Source: Mesostigma viride (taxonomy: Eukaryota > Streptophyta > Mesostigmatophyceae > Mesostigmatales > Mesostigmataceae). Taken from it: 30,000 bases of DNA. The notes beneath the pieces were generated by a model. That model saw nothing but the letters and a program-made list of their open reading frames with translations, was not told the DNA's origin and ran no database searches. Position 1 is the first letter of the stretch, and each line of letters begins with the position of its first letter. The position numbers and the translations under genes were made by a program. Of this stretch, positions 15,216 through 25,791 are shown piece after piece. The stretch spans positions 1 to 30,000 of the forward strand of contig RPFO01000496.1 in assembly GCA_009746045.1 (NCBI GenBank), read 5' to 3'.

Positions 15216-16112
15216 CTAAACAAGAAAACACTAAGTCACCAAAGAATGGAATTCAGGGCATGGTCATGAGCAGGGTAACAGCAGCATTAATATTAAATGG
15301 GCATGATGTCAACAGGAAAACACTAAGTCACGTGAGGAAAGTCTTTTTATGATCCCAAACAGCCTGGACGTGGCCGTGTGCCAAATTACTTTGTGTAGTC
15401 CGCGCATTTCCGGCGCAAGTCGCCGGCCGGACCTTGTGACAGCGCCAGAATCATGATTAACATTGTATGACTTTTGTAGGTAGAAAAATGTCTGTGGAGA
15501 CGCTGTGCGTCGCGCTTAAATATTTTAATATAATTTGAATGAAAAGTTTGAAAAGTTTCGTAAACCTTACCTAAGCTTAGCCGCTAGGCGGCTAAGCTTA
15601 GCCAACTGACATGTGCACATCGATATAGTCTCAAAAAAAAAAAAATACCCTATTGGTTAATAAAAATACCCATTTACCCGGAAATTCAGGGTCTCATGAT
15701 CTTAAACCTGAGAATCTTAAACATCAAAAGGGGGGTGCATACTGTATTGTGACCTCTGCTGTAAAGAGTAAAGACGCAGATTTCTCAAGTCGACAATACA
15801 GCCATCCAATTCGCCTTGTCATGAATTATTTAGTCATGGCAAGAAGCTAAAATCGACCATTCTTTGAGCGAGCAACAGAACGGGCCTTCTCCGCGGCACG
15901 AGCTGGAAGTGCGTGCCGGAATGGGCACCAGGTGGCCGCACGTCTCTTGAAATTTTTATTGTGTCAGACGTACGGGAGGCGAATGGTTTCGATTATGTCT
16001 CGGCCAACCCGTCTTCATTGTACGACTATTTGGACAGCAAACGACATCATTTTTTTCTAACATTGAACAGATTGTTTTGGACCTTCTCGAGGTTGAAATT
16101 TTGCGCGTTACC
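15216..16112. other. Non-coding host region upstream of TAF4
   Basis: No convincing gene is seen. The 15-mer AAAACACTAAGTCAC occurs twice (near 15226 and 15317). There is a perfect hairpin at 15571-15601 and an A-run near 15632-15644. The last few hundred bases probably hold the TAF4 promoter and 5' leader, but no TATA box can be assigned with confidence. Confidence 0.4.
15571..15601. repeat. Perfect 14-bp hairpin
   Basis: CTAAGCTTAGCCGC and its exact reverse complement are separated by TAG. Each arm itself contains the palindrome CTAAGCTTAG, so cruciform formation is possible. It may be a transcript hairpin or the footprint of a mobile element. Confidence 0.85.
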
Positions 16113-16481
16113 ATGAACGGATTTGGTGGAAATGATCAGCAGCTACCGCAGCAGCAACAGCAGCAGCAGCTTGGGCAGCAGCTGACGCAATTTCCTCAAG
16201 ATCCACTGCAACCGCAACAGCAATTACTACCGCAGTTGCAGTCGCAGCCGCAACCGCTTCTGCGTGCGCAGCCCCCTGCACAGTATCACCCCCAGCAAGC
16301 TCATCAAATCTCCCAGGGACAGGAGCCAGGGCATGCGGTTCAACACCGACAGGACATGCCGACGCTGCCGCGGCAGCAGCAGCCCCAATTCCAACGCCAA
16401 CCGCTGCATCAACAGCAACTCCAGCAGCACACGCAGCAAGTGCAGCACCTGCAGCAACCGTCTGAAGCGCCGCTGAATGCG
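16113..16481 (+). CDS. TAF4: TAF4 exon 1: Gln-rich N-terminus
   Basis: The exon runs from ATG 16113 ([16 protein letters not shown]) to the donor GTAGGT at 16482 and ends in phase 0. It encodes 123 residues, about a third Gln. An upstream coding exon cannot be excluded. Confidence 0.65.
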
Positions 16482-19400
16482 GTAGGTGACGCTACTAGCC
16501 GCTACGTCGCTACTAGCCTAGTATCAATGATACATTCGATATATGGCTACTGTGATAGAACGGGGCTGGCTATTAGAACGTTCGTTGGGATGGAGCTTTG
16601 TATGTAGTATCACGAGGGCACGGCCGCGATGAAGAATGCGCGTGTTGCCTCGCCATCGAAATGACGGGAGTGTATGACCATGAAGATCCGTGTAGCCACC
16701 ACATATAGCCACTTGGTCATGCGTATCCTCGTAGCCACTACAGACAGCCACTTGGCTATGTGGATCCTCGTAGCCACTACGTATCGCCACTGTGTATAGT
16801 CGCTAGTTAATTATAGTAATGGTGCTACATTTCGTAGGGTGTGACCCTTGACCCTAGAATCATGGACCTGCCCGTTCTGCGTGGCACTTGCTCAACTGGT
16901 TGGGTCCAGTCTGTTGGAAGTGACAGGCTAAATCAGGGCAAAAGGACTCCTCACATGCCTGGCGAGAGGTTGCCCTTGTGAAGCCTGGGATGGGCTGTTA
17001 CACGTTGTCATGTCAACAGGCCCACGTGTAATTCTATTACCTCCCACCACGAACCTGAGGTGTTGACATTGCACGGCCGCCTCAAACTCACTTTCTGAGG
17101 GGGAGCTATTAGTTTCCGCTATTAAACACAATAATAGGCTGTACTAGTGTACGTCGTGTAAATACTCAGTTATGGATTATGGTTAGGTACTATCCTATTT
17201 CTCATTCCATGCCTCACCCATGCCTCCTTCCTGATGGTCTCCTCCTTCTGATGGCTTCCCCACAACGCCTGTTTGCATGGTACCGCTTGACCCTATGCCG
17301 CCATCCCTACCTGGGCCACGCGCCCACGTTCATCAGCCCACGACCAGCCCGCATATGGCCCAAAGACCCATGACATCTGCCAGCCACGCCGCTGGCCCCG
17401 GTCAGGCCCGTGTGTACACCGCCTACTCGGCCGCCGCAGCCGCTGGTGGCGCCACGACAGTGACGTCAGCGACACCCCAGGCGTCCGCCGCGTCCTACCT
17501 GCAGACGTCGGTCACGGCGGTCCCTGTGACATCGTTCGCGGCCAACAACGCGGCGACACCTGGCATGGGCACGCACCAGCTCGGTGGGTGGGGTTGGGGG
17601 TGGGGTTGGGGTTGGGGGTGGGGGTGGGGGTGGGGGTGGGGGTGGGGGTGGGGGTGGGGGGGGGTGGGGGTGGGGGTGGGGGTGGGGGTGGGGGTGGGGG
17701 TGGGGGTGGGGGTGGGGGTGGGGGTGGGGGTGGGGGTGGGGGTGGGGGTGGCGGCGGTCGGGGGTGGGTGGGTGGGTGGGTTGTGGCAACTTATCATTAG
17801 ACAGCGGGTATAAGTGTGGGCTTGCGGCAGGGTAGGCCACAAACGTGATATCTTCAGTTAGTTGAAGGTGTTTTATCCTTAAAGTACGTGCGTGACTTCT
17901 TCTGAGGGTATCACTGGGTTTCCACGGACGAATGTATTCAGATGCAGTGGTTGGAGTAACTTTGTTTCTATTTCTACTACTTCTAACAGTGGTGTTACCA
18001 GGGAGGTTGCGTCGATGTGACGTGATGGTGTCGCCCTCCAAGTGGAAACTAGGGCTCCACTAAAATGCATTCTCCCTCAAGTGCCCATGGGTTCCACGAA
18101 GCTGTGCATGGGTTCTCAGTCCTGAACAGGCCATTGGAACTTTGACCAAGTGGCGCAGGGCTCGACAATGTTATACTTGTTATATTGTTTAAACAAAAGT
18201 AAAGACAGCGCTCCCCAAGGACAAGGCCTTGAGATGGTGCGCAAGATGATGTCGGGGTATGCGCACCTTTTTTCCGTGGCGCGGGTGTCTTGTCACCATG
18301 TCGTTTCTTATTAGGGGAGTCATATACTCTGTCTGTCGTTTTAGTGCTACCTTCTTCTACTCTACTGTAGTCTTCTTTTCTCACCGCAGTTGGCCAAGCG
18401 TGCACGTTGTGCCGGGAAGCCAGGCGTGCAGGCTGTACGGATAGGGGCCAGGCACGCAGCGATGCGAGGCGGGGTCGATGCATGCCGCTGGGCCACTGCG
18501 TGGCTGAGGCAAAGTGTGGACAAGGGCGCTTTGTGGCTCCCCAACTGACAGCGAATTGAGGCAGGGCACTTGTTCCTGATGAAATCCGTGGCGGCTATTT
18601 TCATGGTCGTCGTTGTTCGACACTAGCTCGGCAAGTGCTGACTCCAATTCTTTTCCACGTTTTTCCCGTTCATTTTCACGTGCCAAGCTTAGCTGGCCCT
18701 GAAAGCAAATCTTTGAGCTTTGTGCTTCCTTTGATCATGTTTATTTGCAACTTGGCTGTTGACTTTGACAATCACTGTCGCTGTCAACTTTGATGGTAAC
18801 TTTCTGGTCCTGCCCTGCCTTCTGCTTGCCACCGCCCCTGCATTTTTCGTTTGCAGAAACCTGCGGCTTGCCGATGGCCGCGGGGGTGACGCCAACCCAA
18901 GCACCGAACGTGCTGTCGCCGTCACGAGCACCCACCAACGTCGCAGCAACGTCCATGTTGTCTTCTGCGGCGCTCACTCAGGGATCCATGCAGGGACGGC
19001 CAGCTGGCCAGGCCCTCGTGGCCCCCTCCTCCATGTTCCCATCCGTAACCCCCATGCAATCCGCTGCCCCCATGCACCAGGTCGGCCAGGCTCGGCCGCA
19101 AGGCCAGGCTGCAGGGGCGCCGCCCGGGCAGCCTGGGGCGGGGATACCGTCTGCGCAGCCAGCCGGGCAAGCGGTCCCAAAGATGACGGCCGCGATGCAA
19201 CAGCTGATGTCGGCGGATCCGAAGTGGAAGCAGCTTCAGCTGAACTTGGTGTGCTTGTTCATGCACCGGACAGTCACGGGGGACGTGCGCGCCAAGCTGG
19301 AAACATTGCTCAAGTCCCAGGTAGGCCACCCTGCCCAGGTAGGCTCATCTGCGGCCTCGATGGCAAGTCTGCGACCTGGGTAGGCTACTTGCCTAAACGC

Positions 19401-21499
19401 TGCAATGGCATGCACAACCTAAGCCCTTGCTTACGATATGGTGCCTGGACGCCTTTCCTAGGACGCATGACCATAGATTCACGCTCCCACCCAACCCCCT
19501 TGCCTCCTCCCCACTTGCCAGTGGGGCGCACTCGCAGAGAGCCTCGATGTACGGTCTTTGACGCCCTCTACACGCCCTCGACACGCCCCCTTCACGCCCT
19601 CGACACGCCCTCTATACGCCCTCTACACGCCCTCGACATGCCCTCGACATGCCCTCGACACGCCCTCAACACGCCCTCGACACGCCCTCGACACGCCCTC
19701 GACACGCCCTCGACACGCCCTCGACACGCCCTCGACACGCCCTCGACACGCCCTCGACACGCCCTCGACACGCCCTCGACACGCCCTCGACACGCCCTCG
19801 ACACGCTCTTGACACACCCTCGACACGCCCTCTACACACCCACGACACGCCCTCGACACGCCCTCGACATGCCCCCTTCACGCCCTCGACACGCCCTCGA
19901 CACGGCCCCTTCACGCCCTCTTCACGCCCTCGACACGCCCTCGACACGCCCTCTACTCCCTTTCCCCCTGGTCCCAGGCATCTTGCTGTCCCCCTGGTCC
20001 CAGGCATCTGGCTGTCACGTCCCGTGCCATTTGGCTCTCTTGCGCCTGCTGCCATTTTGACGGCCACGCCCAGCGGACGATTTCGCCCTTGCGTTCGCCC
20101 GCCGTGTGTACAGTTTTTGTCCCCTCGGGTAGCGACGTGACTTCCTGCCTGTTGCGCTGGCCCAGGTCCAACGGGGTCTCCGTTGCGGGATGAGACCAGG
20201 GGGGCCTCTGCGCCCTGGCCGGTGCCCCCTGCCAACTCTTCTCGTTCCAACGACAGCGGATGTATGAATCCCGTGCGCGTGCGGCCTATCCTAACGCTTC
20301 TGTGTGCCCAACCTCTAGCTACTAATCTTCTCGCACCCCTGCCATGATCATTCCCTTGCATCCGTTGCATCCGTTGCCAGCCGTTCACTGCGACGGAGCA
20401 GGATGTTCGAGCGATCGTGGGAGATGAGACGTGGGCAGAGCGCAGGGCGGCGTTGCAGTTGGACCCGGCCTTTAAGGTGACGAAAACCTTATGTCGAGTC
20501 ATTATCTACTAGAGATCATTTTTAATAATATGAAAATTTTTTATCACTGATTTGAATTACTACTGCTAAGTGTATATATCTTCATAGTTTCACTGTTTCA
20601 ATGAGTACTAGTATAGCAATACAGCCAATACTCAATTTTTTGATACACTATAAAACTACTACTACAATAGTAAAGCGAATGCGGTGTTCAAGGTGAGGGG
20701 GAAAAATTGTAATGCTGTTATTAAGAGCGCTGATATATTTTTGTAAAATTATGGCCTACGTGGTGTTCAAGGTGACAAGGATAAGCAGCAAGGCTATAAT
20801 AGTAATAATTAATTATTACTTGTAGTATTATAATTATAGCGTGTTAATGCAGTTAAGATGACAGGTAGGGTTACTAATTATGAGATTTTATGGAGGCAGG
20901 CAAGGCGACAGTTCAGTATAATAATGATTATGGTGTATCGAGGCGTGTATGAGAGTGTCATAGAAAATGGATGAAGGCACGCAACATTGGCTTGTGTTGC
21001 TAGGCATGGCGGTCCAGCTTTTCTCTTCTTTTGTCGTTCCCACGTTGGTGTGCGCCATGCGGCATCTGTGTACAAACGCACATTCGTATTTATCTGTGTA
21101 CAATCACGCGTGCATATTTATCTACGTACAAACACGCATTCATGTTTATCTATGTACATACACGCGTGCACTTACCCATTGATGCTCTCACACAAATGAT
21201 CCCACTGTGCGAAGTACCCCACTCACATGGCGCGGGGATGGTCGTGCGGGTGCCCGTGCTGCCTCTATGATGTGATGGGTGGTGTTGTCCCGTGCGCGGC
21301 AGAAAAAACATGAGGAATTGCGAAACAAGTTTGCACAGCAGTTGTACCAGCAAGTACAACGCGCAAACCTGTCGCAGCAACATGCGTCGCAGCAGCCTCC
21401 ACAGCAAGCTTTAGGGCAACAGCAACTGCAGCAACAACCGCAGCAGCAACAACCACTGCAGCCGGCGCCTAAGGGCCAGCTTTTGCAACAGCAGCCGCT

Positions 21500-21530
<31 letters not shown>

Positions 21531-21866
21531 GCGGCACAGCACCAACAGCCACCGGGGATGCCCGTTCAAGCGCAGCAGCCGCCGCAACAGCAGGTCATGA
21601 CAGGGCAACCACAGCAGCCGCTTCCTCAGCCACAGCAGCAAGCCATCCAGGGTCCCCAGGGTCAGCTTCCACATCGCCTATTACAGCCGGGAACGCCGCA
21701 GGCGCCAGGTGTCGCAACCGCGCCCACCGGCCGGCCGGCCATGGCACAGCAGGGTCAGGCAGGGTACCAGGGCCAGCCAGGGACCAGGCCAGGGGGTCCT
21801 GTGGTGCGGCCCATGATACAGGGCCAGGGTAGGGCAACACCTTTGCCGCAGATCCAGCAGCAACAT

Positions 21867-21939
<73 letters not shown>

Positions 21940-22055
21940 TACAGCAGCAGCAGGTCATGACAGGGCAAAATCAGCAACAAATGCTGCAGCCACAGCAGCA
22001 GCAGCTGATGCTGCAGGGGTCCACCCCTGGAGCGCAGCCCCAGGGGTATCTGCCT

Positions 22056-22090
<35 letters not shown>

Positions 22091-25000
22091 GCAGCAGCAA
22101 GCGGCGCCCATGGGTGGGGGCATGCCAGGCGTGCCAATGCAAGGCATGGTGACGGGGCAGCCAGGGATGCAAGTACAAGGCATGGGGCCGGCACAAGGGC
22201 TGCCAGCGCAAGGCATGGGCGTGGCGCAGCAAGGTTCGCCAGCAACAGCGCAAGGGGTGCCGGTGCAGCACGGCATGGCCCTGCTGATGTCGCAACCGCC
22301 GCCGCAGCCGGGGGTGCCTCAGTCCATGCCGGCGTTGGGCATCAAGAAGGGCGCCGCGGGGGCAGGCCGGGTAAGTAAATCCTTTCCGAGTAGACCTCTT
22401 TTGAGTAGAATGCTTTGGGGTGACCCCGTCCCTTCCGAGGAGACCATATTTGAGTAGACTCCTGCAGATCCCAGGGTGTGGGGCATCCGATGGAAGCAGG
22501 GCACTTGCACTGCCCTACATAAATAAAATAGTGTGGGGGCATTAGCTTATGGGGCATTAGATCCGAATTAGCATAGAATGAATTGGGGGTACCGGCCGAT
22601 TTCGTTCCCCCTATATGGTGTTGAATTGGCATACAGTCTCGGAACGTCAGACTGTGGAATCAGAAGCGTAGAAACAGCCTTCCTGGGACAGCAGCCGTGT
22701 TGTCTTCTCTTGAGTAAGAAATGAGTGAATTGGAGTAAGAATTGAGTAAGAAATGCCTCGCGGTCTTCTCTTAAATAATGAAAGTGTGATTGCATCATTT
22801 TCGACAAACAGCTCGCGCATGAGCCTTTTGCAGCGGATATGGTGGAATTGGCAGTCATCCAAGTATTGTGCTGCCTGCCATTACGCTGACCTCCAACATT
22901 ATCGCAAGCCAACCCCCTCAATGCTCACTCTCTCGTCTCTCGCGCTGCCCCGTCCCCTCTCCCTCCCCCGCCACCCTCCCCCACTCTCTGCCACGACGCT
23001 GCTGTACAGCGTCCAATGCTGGTCGGCATGCCAGGCGGGCCGCCAGGGACCCTGCAGGCGGCGGCGCAGGGCGTGCCGCAGGGGGGCATGATGGCCCCCG
23101 ATGCCAGCGGAAACGCGCAACTTGCGCCACCGCCGCCGTCACGGCTGCCTCACGGCGGCGGCATGGGGAAGAGGGCACACGATGGTGCCGCGGCGGACGG
23201 GCACGTCAGGTGGGTACATCCACGAGATAACCAGCGCAGGCACGGCATTACTATGGTATAGTGACCATGACATCCATGAGACAGCCAGCGCAGGCACGGC
23301 ATTACTATGGTATAGTGACCATGACATCCATGAGACAGCCAGCGCAGGCATGGCATTACTATGCTACAGAGACCATGGTATCCATGAGATAACCAGCGCA
23401 GACACGGCATCACTATCGTATAGTGACCATGACATCCACGAGACTACCAGCGCAGGCACGACATCACTATCGTTCAGTGACCATGACATCCACGAGACAA
23501 CCAGCGCAGGGAAGAAATAAGTACCCCCCTTGGAACAGGAGGAATCACCCATCAATAGGTCCCGTCGGGTTGGGATGTATTTGTGGGGTTTCGGACACCT
23601 GTAGGTGGGGATGTGAAGATGTGCGCTGAAACCAGTAAGACAGAACTAGGGGGAAGGCAAGCTATTGATAGGACAACGCTTTGTTTAATGAGGATAGCTC
23701 GAATGTGGCATCGTTCTAGTGGGACCTTGATAACCTTTATCCAGTAGCTTGCTCGTCCACAGCCACCATGCTGCCCTCCCATGCTGCAGCCGCCATGCTT
23801 CCTGATAGCATTCCTAATTGCATCCTTGATAGGATTCCTGATAGCATTCCTGATAACATTTTGTATAACATTCCTGATAAGATTCCTGACTAGCATACCA
23901 TTCTCCACCTCTCATCCCAATGGTCATGACTAACACAATTATCGTCCACCCGTGGCCCTCCACGTTGCCTGGCGCTACTCTTAGTGGCATAGAAATGAGT
24001 ATTTGATGTTTCTTGTTGCTTCACCGCTAAGGTATAAAGTGGTCTATCTATAACGGGTCGATTATCTATTTGTTTATGGTCTTGCGTGGCAATCATTCCA
24101 GCATCTCGTTCTTTAGCTTTCCTACAAACAATACCTAATACCTATTATCCGCTTATTGCTAGTCGTGTGCGCCAGCTTTTGGCTATCTTTTGACAAGTGT
24201 ATTTACTTTATGCTTTCTATTTCTATAAACTACTTTCTGGTTGCCGTATTTTGCGCCAGCAAGAAGAAAGCGGCGGCCAACGACGACGACGCGCTGGACG
24301 TGAAGGACCTGGCGGACGTGACGCGCGTCAGCGGGGTGGACCTGAGGGTGTGTGCGCACTTTCACGTAGCACAGAATGCTGAAAAGCAAAGCATATACTG
24401 TGTAAAAGTAGCAGACCAGAGCAGAGCAGAGCGGAGCAGAGCAGAGCAGAGCAGAGCAGAGCAGAGCAGAGCAGAGCAGAGCAGAGCAGAGCAGAGCAGA
24501 GCAGAGCAGAGCAGAGCAGAGCAGAGCAGAGCAGAGCAGAGCAGAGCAGAGCAGAGCAGAGCAGAGCAGAGCAGAGCAGAGCAGAGCAGAGCAGAGCAGA
24601 GCAGAGCAGAGCAGAGCAGAGCAGAGCAGAGCAGAGCAGAGCAGAGCAGAGCAGAGCAGAGCAGAGCAGAGCAGAGCAGAGCAGAGCAGAGCAGAGCAGA
24701 GCAGAGCAGAGCAGAGCAGAGCAGAGCAGAGCAGAGCAGAGCAGAGCAGAGCAGAGCAGAGCAGAGCAGAGCAGAGCAGAGCAGAGCAGAGCAGAGCAGA
24801 GCAGAGCAGAGCAGAGCAGAGCAGAGCAGAGCAGAGCAGCGCAGCGCAGCGCAGGGAAGGGAAGGGAAGGGAAGGGAAGGGAAGGGAAGGGAAGGGAAGG
24901 GAAGGGAAGGGAAGGGAAGGGAAGGGAAGGGAAGGGAAGGGAAGGGAAGGGAAGGGAAGGGAAGGGAAGGGAAGGGAAGGGAAGGGAAGGGAAGGGAAGG

Positions 25001-25642
25001 GAAGGGAAGGGAAGGGAAGGGAAGGGAAGGGAAGGGAAGGGAAGGGAAGGGCAGGGCAGGGCAGGGCAGGGCAGGGCAGGGCAGGGCAGGGCAGGGCAGG
25101 GCAGGGCAGGGCAGGGCAGGGCAGGGCAGGGCAGGGCAGGGCAGGGCAGGGCAGGGCATGGCATGGCATCACACACTTGAGGGTGCGTGCGCGCTACTGT
25201 CTCGCCCTCATTGTTAACTTTCTAGCAGGACCTCAGGGTGCGTGCATACCATGGCATAGTGTCTTGTCTTATGGACCGTCCGTGTAGCTCGACCTCTCAG
25301 GGGTGCGCGCACCCAATGCCATGTTGTCGTGACTGCACCCGCACCGCTTTCTGTCGTTCTGGATCCTGAGCTTGCGGCTGCAAGCGTTTGCTTTTCCCAC
25401 GGAAGGGGTACCGCCCTTGCGGACCTGAAGGTGTGCGGTTGCCTTTTCCTCTTGACCTACTAGCAGCGGGCATTATCACTAATATTATTATTATCACGGT
25501 TATAGTTATAGTTATTATAGTTATTATTGTTATTGTTATCATCATCATTATTACTATTACTATATCCACTAGTAGTATTATTAGTACTAGTACTAGTAGC
25601 AGTAGTAGTGGTAGGGGTAGCAGCAGCAGTAGTAGCAGCAGC

Positions 25643-25737
<95 letters not shown>

Positions 25738-25738
25738 C

Positions 25739-25791
<53 letters not shown>

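Noticed and set aside
16838-17160. A possible tRNA-derived SINE or tRNA gene
   Set aside because: No A-box plus B-box pair or cloverleaf could be found, and no tRNA was found elsewhere in the window.
18759-20140. Long frames with [11 protein letters not shown] or [11 protein letters not shown] repeats
   Set aside because: They are artefacts of the 11-bp minisatellite, where three units equal 11 codons. They lie in intron 3.
23210-23519. A CRISPR-like array
   Set aside because: The 54-bp units are contiguous, with no unique spacers, and lie in a eukaryotic intron.
24156-25217. A 353-codon open frame with repeated EQSRA and GREGK units, and long antisense frames
   Set aside because: It is created by pentanucleotide arrays inside TAF4 intron 7. 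Frames are open on both strands for the same reason. Only 24260-24347 is exon.
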